Shown here piece after piece: positions 15,711 through 23,154 of a DNA stretch of 64,000 nucleotides (position 1 is the stretch's first letter; each line of letters begins with the position of its first letter). The position numbers and the translations under genes were made by a program. The notes under the pieces were generated by a model. It was given only the letters and a program-made list of their open reading frames with translations. It made no database searches and was not told the DNA's origin. The DNA comes from [Phormidium] sp. LEGE 05292 (GTDB lineage: Bacteria; Cyanobacteriota; Cyanobacteriia; Cyanobacteriales; Aerosakkonemataceae): positions 1 to 64,000 of the forward strand of contig NZ_JADEWG010000023.1 of the NCBI RefSeq assembly GCF_015207735.1. Direction: 5' to 3'.

Positions 15711-16229
15711 TTAAATATTCAAAACCTGACAAAGTTCTTCAACAGATTTCATCGGTAAATAAAGTTTCATTGGTTCTTGTTTGAACGATTGAAAACCATA
15801 TTTTTGATAGAAATTTGCGACTCTCTCATTTAAGGCTTCTGCTATTATTGCTAAAGATGCGACTTGTGCAGTTGCTAAGAGTGCTTTTTTGAGGGCATCT
15901 ATGAGAATTAGCTCACCTAAATGTTTACTTTGTTGAGTGCGATCGACCGCCAAACGACCGAGCAAAGTAGCAGGAAGCAACGGATAACGAGGTAAATTTT
16001 TAGCAAAAGATTCGCTCAGTTCTGTTAATGCGATCGTGTATGAAGAAAGAGTGTAATAAGCAATAACATCTATATTCGGAGAATCAACTAAAACAAATAC
16101 CATTGCCACTCTCTTTTTAAGATCCTGAGAAGCTTGTTTACGGATGTAATTATCAAGGCTTTCTTCTCCACAAGAGAAACTTGAGCGATTATGTTTGTGG
16201 CTATCAAGTAGTTTGATCGTTAATGCCAT
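15711..16229 (-). CDS. tacT: GNAT acetyltransferase toxin (TacT-like)
   Basis: This 172-residue GNAT-fold protein is of the type II toxin group that acetylates aminoacyl-tRNA and blocks translation. Family marks are the N-terminal SFSCGEESLDNYIRKQA, the strand VIAYYTLSSY, the acetyl-CoA loop region LGRLAVDRTQQSKHLGELL, and NFYQKYGF near the end. It overlaps the DUF1778 antitoxin gene by 26 bases, with the antitoxin first, the standard order of tacAT-type modules. Expression is probably controlled through the palindrome at 16543-16561. Confidence 0.9.
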   Translation of the reverse strand: MALTIKLLDSHKHNRSSFSCGEESLDNYIRKQASQDLKKRVAMVFVLVDSPNIDVIAYYTLSSYTIALTELSESFAKNLPRYPLLPATLLGRLAVDRTQQSKHLGELILIDALKKALLATAQVASLAIIAEALNERVANFYQKYGFQSFKQEPMKLYLPMKSVEELCQVLNI

Positions 16230-16512
16230 TTTCCATCACTTGTTTGTAACGCAAAGCCGCTGTTTTCAATGCTTCATTAGGCGACGGAGGATTGAGCAAA
16301 GCATTTACAAAAGCTTCGCTATTTTCCAAGTTAAGCTTGAGAGTTTGGTGCTGTTCAATCACTTTAGAAGCTGCTGCTTGAACGCTGGCGATGACAAAAT
16401 CTGTCAAGGTAAGTCCTTCTAAATCAGCGGCTTTTTGCCAAATAGCTTTAATTTCTGGACTGACACGCGCTTCTAATCTGGCTGATGCTTGCGATCGGCT
16501 AGCTTTTGGCAT
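16204..16512 (-). CDS. tacA: DUF1778 antitoxin (TacA-like)
   Basis: This 102-residue antitoxin has an N-terminal ribbon-helix-helix (SARLEARVSPEIKAIWQKAADLEGLTLTDFVIASV) for DNA binding. Its C-terminal segment (ENSEAFVNALLNPPSPNEAL) in this family wraps and inhibits the GNAT toxin. It is upstream of and overlapping tacT. The perfect inverted repeat 31-49 bases before its start is the likely operator for the antitoxin/toxin complex. Confidence 0.9.
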   Translation of the reverse strand: MPKASRSQASARLEARVSPEIKAIWQKAADLEGLTLTDFVIASVQAAASKVIEQHQTLKLNLENSEAFVNALLNPPSPNEALKTAALRYKQVMENGINDQTT

Positions 16513-16542
16513 AGCGAAATAAGGGTTCTAGTTTTCTTTATT

Positions 16543-16561
16543 ATACGGCAAAATGCCGTAT
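16543..16561. promoter_or_regulatory. Probable TacA/TacT operator
   Basis: A perfect inverted repeat of 7-bp arms, ATACGGC and GCCGTAT, has a 5-base spacer AAAAT. It lies immediately upstream of tacA between that gene and the divergent higBA pair. Ribbon-helix-helix antitoxins bind such palindromes, so this is a good candidate for autorepression. Confidence 0.6.
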
Positions 16562-16627
16562 TTGATTGGGATGGGGGAAGGGCGATCGCTTGACCCAAAG
16601 TAACATATAAGTTACTATAATTTTATT

Positions 16628-16996
16628 ATGGAAGTTCAAGAATATCTTAGAGAAGATGGCTCAAGCCCTTATCAAGAATGGTTTGATAGTTTGGATGCCC
16701 AAGCTGCAGCGAAAGTGACAGTTGCTAAGTCTCGTCTTGAATTAGGCAATACATCAAACGTCAAATGGTTTGAGGGAATAGGTGAATACAAGATCGATTG
16801 GGGGCCGGGATATCGTATTTACCTGACTCAGGAAGGTGAGGAACTGATAATTTTGTTTGGTGGAGGGACAAAAAAAGATCAGCAGTCGGATATCGATCGA
16901 GCTAAGGAATTGTACCAAGAGTACAAAATGCGAAAGAAAGAAGCTAACGAAGAGCAAAATAAAGAGACTAAGAAAAAGAAGAAAAAAAAGAGGTAA
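16628..16996 (+). CDS. higB: HigB/RelE-type toxin (Gp49-like killer protein) with lysine tail
   Basis: This 122-residue mRNA interferase-like toxin of the addiction-module killer family shows [11 protein letters not shown] at the start, the core [13 protein letters not shown], and [21 protein letters not shown] near the end. The family usually ends near residue 100. This copy has an extra tail of about 22 residues made mainly of Lys and Glu (ending in seven lysines and an Arg), encoded by an A-rich run. The toxin gene comes first and the antitoxin follows after 5 bases, as usual for higBA. It is divergent from tacAT. Confidence 0.88.
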   Translation: MEVQEYLREDGSSPYQEWFDSLDAQAAAKVTVAKSRLELGNTSNVKWFEGIGEYKIDWGPGYRIYLTQEGEELIILFGGGTKKDQQSDIDRAKELYQEYKMRKKEANEEQNKETKKKKKKKR

Positions 16997-17001
16997 TTAT
17001 T

Positions 17002-17325
17002 ATGTCATTAACTAGAAACTTCAAAGAAACCGTTAACGCAAGAATTCAGCGAGATTCAGAATTTGCAACAGCCTTGCTTGATGAAGCGATTTACCTTTTT
17101 CTCAATGGTGAACCAGAAACAGCAAGACTTATACTAAGAGAGCTTGTAAATGCAACTGTAGGTTTTGAAGAAATGGCGGTTAAAACTTCTATACCGAGCA
17201 AAAGTCTTCACCGGATGTTATCTGCAAAAGGTAATCCTACAATGGACAATCTAACTACTATATTTGATGTTCTCCGTAAAACGTTAAATGTAGATATTAA
17301 GGTTGAAACAGTTGCTAGAGTATAA
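17002..17325 (+). CDS. higA: HigA-type helix-turn-helix antitoxin
   Basis: This 107-residue protein is of the putative-antitoxin family that accompanies the killer toxin upstream. It has a helix-turn-helix region (GFEEMAVKTSIPSKSLHRMLSAKGNPTMDNL). AAGAGG at the end of the toxin gene serves as ribosome-binding site, so translation is coupled. It should neutralise the toxin at 16628 and probably autoregulate the operon. Confidence 0.88.
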   Translation: MSLTRNFKETVNARIQRDSEFATALLDEAIYLFLNGEPETARLILRELVNATVGFEEMAVKTSIPSKSLHRMLSAKGNPTMDNLTTIFDVLRKTLNVDIKVETVARV

Positions 17326-17449
17326 AAATCTTGTTGGCAAGTAATCCATCAATTTTACTGTTTCAACATAAAATCAAGCATAACAAAAAATTTTTGGATT
17401 TTCTGCCTAAAAAACTCTAACATAAATATGCGTTTAAGGATGTGAAAAA

Positions 17450-18625
17450 ATGTCACTTGCACCAGTTGAAGAAAAAATGTGGGAAAAATCTCCTTCAAAA
17501 AGTCGTACTAAAATGTCTGAGTTTGACATTAACAATAAGTATGAATCAGGAGAGAAGAGAATACTTACCGAAATCAACCGTGAAAAACTTCCGAGTTTTG
17601 TCGAAGCATTATTAAAAAATCCTAAGTACATGAATTTGCGACCAGATTATCAGAGAAGGTGGCGTTGGGATACTAAGATGCAGTCACGATTGATCGAGTC
17701 ATTTCTGATTAACATTCCCGTTCCACCTATTATTCTTTATGAGATTGATTATAATTCTTATGAGGTAATGGATGGTCAACAGAGAATCACCGCTATTCGG
17801 GATTTTTACACAAATCAATTTGCGTTGACTGGACTTGAACTTTGGCCAGAACTAAATCGACTTAAATACGAAAATCTGCCTGAAAAAATTAAAGCTGGTC
17901 TTGATCGTCGTTCTATCTCATCTATCGTAATTATTAGAGAATCAAACTTCGATCCAGACGAGGCGTTATTTTTAAAACAGAAGACTTTCGAGCGTCTTAA
18001 TACTGGTGGAGTCGATTTGAGTCAGCAAGAAGTACGACACTGCTTGTATTATGGAAAATTTGATTCTTTATTAATAGAATTAGCACGTAATCCCATATTT
18101 GCTCAGGCATGGGGAATTCCTACCGATGATAAGAATCCAGAATTATCAACGAATACTCTTTATAAAAAAATGGAAGATGCCGAGTTAGTTCTCCGTTTTT
18201 TTGCTTTGCGGAATGTAAACCATTTCCGTAATGGTATGGAAGGATTTCTTGATTTGTATATGAGGAAAAGCTTGAAATTTTCTGAAAAAGACATCAAATT
18301 TTTGAAAGAGCTTTTTTTACAAACAATCAATCTAGCTCACCGAATTTATGAAGAAAATTTGTTCAAACCCTTTGTACCGGAGTCTGGAACTTGGCAGAAA
18401 AAGTCTTATAAAGCTTACTATGATGCTGTTATGGTTGGGTTTAGCAAACATTTGCATGAAGCAGAAATATTGATCGCTCGAAAATCGAGAGTAATTGAAG
18501 AGACAAAGAAACTCTTTGAGAAAGAGGAATCGCGTCTTTTAACAGGTGAGGGTAGAACTAAGGCTGATATCCAAGATCGAATTAGGATATTTGACGAAAT
18601 GCTCTCGCAAGTTATTGGGGAGTAG
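17450..18625 (+). CDS. DUF262 (GmrS/ParB-like) protein
   Basis: This 391-residue protein is of the DUF262 family. The diagnostic motifs are the first-strand region NLRPDYQRRWRWD and the nucleotide-binding motif YEVMDGQQRITAI, both in the N-terminal half. KTFERLNTGGVDLSQQEVRH follows. DUF262 is the ParB-like NTPase domain also found in GmrSD-type modification-dependent restriction enzymes, where it acts as an NTP-fuelled switch. Here there is no fused HNH nuclease. Instead the next gene, 6 bases downstream, encodes a HEPN nuclease. The C-terminal 150 residues are helical. A two-gene defence or toxin module is the best reading. Confidence 0.87.
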   Translation: MSLAPVEEKMWEKSPSKSRTKMSEFDINNKYESGEKRILTEINREKLPSFVEALLKNPKYMNLRPDYQRRWRWDTKMQSRLIESFLINIPVPPIILYEIDYNSYEVMDGQQRITAIRDFYTNQFALTGLELWPELNRLKYENLPEKIKAGLDRRSISSIVIIRESNFDPDEALFLKQKTFERLNTGGVDLSQQEVRHCLYYGKFDSLLIELARNPIFAQAWGIPTDDKNPELSTNTLYKKMEDAELVLRFFALRNVNHFRNGMEGFLDLYMRKSLKFSEKDIKFLKELFLQTINLAHRIYEENLFKPFVPESGTWQKKSYKAYYDAVMVGFSKHLHEAEILIARKSRVIEETKKLFEKEESRLLTGEGRTKADIQDRIRIFDEMLSQVIGE

Positions 18626-18631
18626 CTTGCA

Positions 18632-19759
18632 ATGTTTGATGAGCTTCTCCAAACAGTGAATGTGAATATCTCCACAGTACAAAAAATTATTCAAACTAAC
18701 GATAAGCTTAGAGGAATTTTATTTGCAGAGAAAAGCGCAACACAAGAGAAATCAGAGGAAAATACCGAACTTACTCAATTAATAGAAAATCTTCCTAGCG
18801 AACGAGAGTGGCTAGTCTACGATCACTGTGCTGTAGTAACGCGATTGTATGCGATTTATGAGCGATTTGTTGAAGATTTAATCACGGATTGGCTTAAACT
18901 TCTACCCAGCATTGTTCCTATTTATTTACATTTGGAAGAAAGGATTAGAGTGACACACCAAATAGGTGTTGGACGATTATTAGTCGATCTAAAAAAAGAA
19001 AGATTTCAAAGCCTTTCTATTAAAGAGGTTATTCAAGGTTTATTGAGCGGTGAGACAGGTAAACAAGAATATAATCTAATACCTGATGCTTTTCTATTTC
19101 ATGAGCAGAATTTACGTAAAGACGTACTAGAGAAATTGTTTGCTGATGCTGGTATTCCTAATGCCTGGGTTTGGGTACAGAAACATAGAGGGATTAAGCA
19201 ATTTGTCGAAGAGATTCGTGGCAGTCAGAATACTGCTGAAGGTGAACTAAAAGATTTTATAACTTATCGAAATGATGCAGCACACGGAGCTATTGTAGAT
19301 AATATTCTAAGTACTAAAGAACTGCTAGACTTAAGCTACTTTATAGAGGCTTTGTGCCAAGCTTTAGCAGAGTTAGTAACTTTTCAAGTGATTTCGTGGG
19401 AAAATTCAATAGTTAAAGCTAAAGAAATTGGTCAAATTACAGAGTGGTATAACAAGCCTAAAGCAGGAGTTGCGAGAGTCAAGGAAATCACTTTGTCTGT
19501 TGCAGAAAATCTTTTTCTAGTTAGCGAGGCATCCTCATACTGTCAGTTGGCTAAGATTGAGAGTATTATGATTGACGATATTTCCCATGAAGAGGTTACT
19601 ATTAGCAGCGAACAGGAAGTGGGGTTGAAGTTTGATATTGATGCGAAAAAAGGATTTAAACTTTATGTAATTTTAGTGAGTGATAACCAAGTAGTAATTT
19701 CTGCCTTTCTCTTCTTAGTACAAAGTAGGTTATACCGACTTGCATCACTACTTATATAG
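18632..19759 (+). CDS. HEPN nuclease of the MAE_28990/MAE_18760 type
   Basis: This 375-residue protein is of the HEPN-like nuclease family named after Microcystis proteins. The catalytic HEPN signature RxxxxH is present as R213-N-D-A-A-H218 (FITYRNDAAHGA), the site of metal-independent RNA cleavage in HEPN toxins. The N-terminal half is helical. The part after residue 270 looks beta-rich (ITLSVAENLFLV ... LKFDIDAKKGFKLYVILV) and may sense or bind a partner. GGGGAG overlaps the end of the DUF262 gene, giving tight coupling. Most likely it is an RNase effector controlled by the DUF262 protein. Confidence 0.85.
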   Translation: MFDELLQTVNVNISTVQKIIQTNDKLRGILFAEKSATQEKSEENTELTQLIENLPSEREWLVYDHCAVVTRLYAIYERFVEDLITDWLKLLPSIVPIYLHLEERIRVTHQIGVGRLLVDLKKERFQSLSIKEVIQGLLSGETGKQEYNLIPDAFLFHEQNLRKDVLEKLFADAGIPNAWVWVQKHRGIKQFVEEIRGSQNTAEGELKDFITYRNDAAHGAIVDNILSTKELLDLSYFIEALCQALAELVTFQVISWENSIVKAKEIGQITEWYNKPKAGVARVKEITLSVAENLFLVSEASSYCQLAKIESIMIDDISHEEVTISSEQEVGLKFDIDAKKGFKLYVILVSDNQVVISAFLFLVQSRLYRLASLLI

Positions 19760-19849
19760 GACTACTATATAGTTGAATGAATAAGCGATCGCTCTTTTTA
19801 TTACAGGTTGCGATCGCCTGACATAAAGTAATAAAATAGAGCTTGGTTT

Positions 19850-20662
19850 ATGACAATTATAGAGGCTATTAAAATTGTATTGCAAGAAAGTAAGGAACCT
19901 TTAAATTATAAGCAAATATATAAAAAAATAATAGAAAAAAATTTATACGATGTTAAAGCACAGAATCCAGAAGGAGTTGTTAATTCTCAAATAAGGAGGC
20001 ACTGTTTAGGGCTTAATTTTCCTTCTGCAAACCCCGTTAAGCATTTTCGGGTAGTTGACGAAAATAAATATTTAATAAATGATGGTATTTCTGGCTCTAA
20101 AAAAATCACTAAAAAGGAGGTTGAGCTAAAACAAGAGGAGCTATTGCCAGAAGAAAAGGTAGATATTGCTTACAAGCTGCACATTTCTTTGGTAAAGCAA
20201 CAGTTATTAGATATTATACTAAAAGCAGATGATGCTTTCTTTGTAAGGCTAGTAATTGATTTATTGCTTAGAATGGGTTATGGATACGATCAAACAAACA
20301 GTGGTGAGTATACTGATGGGCCTTATGATGAAGGAATTGATGCCGTAATAAAGCAAGATGAATTAGGTCTTGAGTTAATTAAAGTTCAGGCTAAAAAGTA
20401 TGCTCTAGAACGAAAAGTTGATGTGAAAGAAGTTAGAGCTTTTGCTGGCGCACTAAATAAAATGAAAAAAGGAGTTTTCATTACAACTTCTGATTTTACT
20501 AAACCTGCTCGTGATTTTGCCCAAGATCATGAAAAGACTATTAGTTTAATCAATGGAGATCTCCTTGGTGAATTAATGATTTCTCATTTAGTAGGAGTTG
20601 CTGACATAAAAACTTATAGACTTGTAAAAATTGATTTGAGTTACTTCTCTGAAATAACCTAA
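19850..20662 (+). CDS. HARE-HTH plus Mrr-type restriction endonuclease
   Basis: This is a 270-residue protein. Residues 1-75 form a HARE (winged helix, HB1/ASXL/restriction-endonuclease) domain: IEAIKIVLQESKEPLNYKQIYKKI. Residues about 120-240 form an Mrr catalytic domain with the PD-(D/E)XK variant active site G162-I-D164 ... Q180-A-K182, followed by FAGALNKMKKGVFITTSDFT, characteristic of Mrr. HARE-Mrr proteins are predicted modification-dependent restriction enzymes. It follows the DUF262-HEPN pair by 90 bases on the same strand and completes the defence block. Confidence 0.9.
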   Translation: MTIIEAIKIVLQESKEPLNYKQIYKKIIEKNLYDVKAQNPEGVVNSQIRRHCLGLNFPSANPVKHFRVVDENKYLINDGISGSKKITKKEVELKQEELLPEEKVDIAYKLHISLVKQQLLDIILKADDAFFVRLVIDLLLRMGYGYDQTNSGEYTDGPYDEGIDAVIKQDELGLELIKVQAKKYALERKVDVKEVRAFAGALNKMKKGVFITTSDFTKPARDFAQDHEKTISLINGDLLGELMISHLVGVADIKTYRLVKIDLSYFSEIT

Positions 20663-20699
20663 ACTACTGACTGAACAAAGAAAGCTCAATAAATAAGGA

Positions 20700-20903
20700 G
20701 TGAAAATTACTGAAATCACCCTTAATTCAGACCAATTCAAGGAACTACTGAAAGCTTCAATTATTGAACTATTTCAAGAGAATCGAGAAGAGTTTTCTAA
20801 ACTGCTATCAGAAATTATCGAAGATATTGCTATGGAAAGAGCAATACAAGAAGGAGAAGAAACCGAAACTGTTAGCAGAGAAGCTATTTTCAAAATTCTT
20901 TAG
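20700..20903 (+). CDS. Small antitoxin-like protein
   Basis: This is a 67-residue helical acidic protein with KELLKASIIELFQ, LLSEIIEDIAMERAIQEGE and SREAIFKIL. It resembles a widespread cyanobacterial family of short antitoxin-like proteins that usually precede a RelE-type toxin. No toxin follows here. The start is the GTG at 20700, overlapping a GGAG; an ATG start is absent, so the N-terminus is uncertain. The last 22 codons lie in the right direct repeat and are duplicated at 14076-14141. Confidence 0.6.
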   Translation: MKITEITLNSDQFKELLKASIIELFQENREEFSKLLSEIIEDIAMERAIQEGEETETVSREAIFKIL

Positions 20904-20964
20904 CCAAAGGAGATCGATCGCACTATCCCCCCCAATTAACTGGAACGTTGTAAATTGCGATCGC
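20838..20964. repeat. Right direct repeat of the defence island
   Basis: This is the partner of 14076-14202. It carries the end of the intact antitoxin-like gene and, on the minus strand, a degraded tail of the HAD gene: AIYN, then divergence, then SPLAKE-like codons with an in-frame stop. HIP1 GCGATCGC marks its right end, as in the left copy. Confidence 0.7.
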
Positions 20965-21000
20965 TCGATCGCTTAAACTGAATCTGTTACCAAAAATTAG

Positions 21001-21276
21001 TTATTTAGAAGGTTGATCTACCTGAGTCGGAACATCAAACAGATTAAAGCGATTGAGAAAACTAATAGTACCTACAGCTAAAATTACTCCCAAACTAACA
21101 CCAACAACAATCAGAATTAAGGTGAAACGTTTCAAACTCTGTTTTGCTGCTTTTACCTCTTTACTCTGGGTAGTCGTTAGTTCTACTTCTTGATTAATCG
21201 GCTGTTGATGCTTATTTATATCAACCAAGCCGTTAGAGTCATCATATTCGGAATTATTAAATGGATGCTGGTTCAT
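21001..21276 (-). CDS. Single-helix membrane protein, unknown
   Basis: This 91-residue protein has a polar, Gln/Asn-rich N-terminal half and one membrane helix (about residues 52-75, LILIVVGVSLGVILAVGTISFL) near the C-terminus. I take the ATG at 21276; an in-frame GTG at 21330 would add 18 residues. Neither has a good ribosome-binding site. It is divergent from the gene at 21463. No function recognised. Confidence 0.6.
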   Translation of the reverse strand: MNQHPFNNSEYDDSNGLVDINKHQQPINQEVELTTTQSKEVKAAKQSLKRFTLILIVVGVSLGVILAVGTISFLNRFNLFDVPTQVDQPSK

Positions 21277-21462
21277 AGTTTTGTTTTTTTTGCGATCGCT
21301 AATTACCTGCAAATATTCTTCCCTAGTCACATTTATCCAAGTATCCGTTAGCAGTTGCGTTGGTAGCTACTCATAAACAGTACCATTAATATGCAACCAT
21401 CATATTTTAAACAAATCCCTCAACCTACGGCACAATATAGGGAAGTCAACAATGGAATATTT

Positions 21463-22041
21463 ATGGCTAAGAAAGGTAAAAAGCACAATCTCCAATGGAT
21501 CAAAGAAACTCTAGAGTTAAAAGAAGACCACAACTGGAAATCAACCCCAGGAACTCGCATCTTTGTTGCTGGAAGAGGGGCAGTACGCTTCGATGTGCCC
21601 CAAGATTGGCATTTTGAACCAGATACCAAGTCATTTCGGTTTTTAGACAAAAAACCACCAAATGATGATTGTCGCTTAGAAGCTTCTTATAACTTACTTC
21701 CCCAAGGCGATTGGTCAGAATTCCCCTTAGTTCCCCTATTAAAGCAGATTGTTCGCGATGATGAACGGAATCCGATCGCACAAGGAGAAATCATCCAATT
21801 CAAACGCCAAACCGCCCGTGTCGTGTGGACAGAAATTAAATTTATTGACCCCAACGAAAACCGCGAAGCATTTTCTCGAATTTGCATTGGTTTAGGTTCT
21901 GGCGTGCAATGTTTAATTACCTTTGATTTTTGGGCCGATCAAGCAGAAACGCTAATTCCAGTATGGGATACAGTGATGAATTCTTTAGTTCTCGGTTTGT
22001 ATATCCGCGATCCTCGCACAGGATTTGCCTTACCTGATTAA
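21463..22041 (+). CDS. Conserved cyanobacterial hypothetical protein
   Basis: A soluble protein of 192 residues from the start MAKKGKKHNL; the open frame extends to an ATG at 21391, which would add 24 unremarkable residues. It contains a beta-rich core (GRGAVRFDVPQDWHFEP ... ARVVWTEIKFIDP ... VQCLITFDFWADQAE) followed by VWDTVMNSLVLGLYIRDP. This looks like a PsbP/Mog1-like or DUF1795-like small-molecule or stress fold, but I cannot assign it. It has no signal peptide or membrane segment. Confidence 0.75.
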   Translation: MAKKGKKHNLQWIKETLELKEDHNWKSTPGTRIFVAGRGAVRFDVPQDWHFEPDTKSFRFLDKKPPNDDCRLEASYNLLPQGDWSEFPLVPLLKQIVRDDERNPIAQGEIIQFKRQTARVVWTEIKFIDPNENREAFSRICIGLGSGVQCLITFDFWADQAETLIPVWDTVMNSLVLGLYIRDPRTGFALPD

Positions 22042-22175
22042 CTCAGTGTAAACCCTTAGTAAAAGCTAGGTTAATTTGGTTTTTTTCCTTATTTCCTTGC
22101 TTGACAAAATTTAATGTATTTGCTATGTAAAATGTGCTATCAAATAAATAGAGGCGTATTTAACCTGGAGGCGTT

Positions 22176-22418
22176 ATGTTTCTCAAACAGAAGCAAACCG
22201 GGGATTTGATAGAAGTGTTGGTACTTGCAGATCTTTATAACCCTTGTAAAACCGAGATTCTTGGTCAATCTCACTCTGGGGAAGAAATGCAAGACCCGGA
22301 AATATTCCCGAAATCAGAATTGATTTTTCCTTCCGGCGAACCTTTACCTGTTTGCTGGATAGACTCTCACTATAATGAAATTCCTCCGCGACCTGTTGCG
22401 CTCATGGCAACCCCATAA
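22176..22418 (+). CDS. Conserved cyanobacterial small protein
   Basis: This 80-residue protein has a strong GGAGG ribosome-binding site (CCTGGAGGCGTT before ATG). It contains SGDLIEVL-type and ELIFPSGEPLPVCWxDxHY patterns that I recognise from a conserved cyanobacterial family often labelled acetyltransferase, without visible catalytic evidence. Biochemical role unknown. Several repeats follow. Confidence 0.75.
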   Translation: MFLKQKQTGDLIEVLVLADLYNPCKTEILGQSHSGEEMQDPEIFPKSELIFPSGEPLPVCWIDSHYNEIPPRPVALMATP

Positions 22419-22420
22419 TT

Positions 22421-22555
22421 GTAGGGTGCGTTAACGCAGTGTAACGCACCAAAATTGTTAGTTGAGTGTATGTTACATCTACATTTAATGCACTCTACAA
22501 TTTAAACAAAATATGAGTTGATGGTGTGTTACGGCTACGCCTAACGCACCCTACA
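22421..22555. repeat. GTAGGGTGCGTTA inverted-repeat element
   Basis: The outer arms GTAGGGTGCGTTA and TAACGCACCCTAC enclose further TGTAACGCACC and GTGTGTTACG copies. The family recurs at 33442-33460 and 52477-52510. It fills the gap between the genes at 22418 and 22667, together with a CGCAGATxxACGCAGAT repeat at 22617-22642. Confidence 0.7.
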
Positions 22556-22666
22556 ATTTTGGTTAAAGTTGGAAATTAAATGATTATGCAAGCTGAAGAT
22601 AAAAAATATTTTAACCGCAGATTCACGCAGATAAACGCAGATGAAAATTGGCTTTAGCAAGAGTTA

Positions 22667-23020
22667 TTACGAATCGGTTATTTTACCTTTGGCAATTAGG
22701 TAAATAGATCCAGGAAGCCAAAATAAAAGTGCTGTTCCTAATTGAAAAAAGTTTTGGGTACGGAAAGCATCATATAAATAATATATTGTAGAAATTAGAC
22801 CGATCGCACCAATTATCCGCAGTGTATATGGGTGACTTTTGGGGAAAAAACAGAAGATGGCAATAACGATGCACACTCCCACCAGCAAAGCTGTACCCCC
22901 ATAGAACAATGATAGATTTTCAGGTGGTCTGGTGGCTAATATCTCTCGAATTTGCAACAGGAGAGAAATAGCTGCAATTACGGAGAGGAATCCTAAAATA
23001 TTATAGAAAGTTCTGTTCAT
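22667..23020 (-). CDS. Four-helix membrane protein, unknown
   Basis: This 117-residue hydrophobic protein has about four membrane segments (roughly 5-24, 40-62, 69-88 and 93-112). No catalytic or binding motif is visible. It is monocistronic and divergent from ilvA. Function unknown. Confidence 0.7.
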   Translation of the reverse strand: MNRTFYNILGFLSVIAAISLLLQIREILATRPPENLSLFYGGTALLVGVCIVIAIFCFFPKSHPYTLRIIGAIGLISTIYYLYDAFRTQNFFQLGTALLFWLPGSIYLIAKGKITDS

Positions 23021-23154
23021 CGTTTTTTGCTGTTTAGATATGTTTATATTAATTCTGGATTAGTGACGAGCTCTTTTGGCATGAAAATACGATCGCAAAG
23101 GGGACACAAGTAGCTTAAAATAAAATTTTATCCGCCATTTGCCAACCCCTCGCT

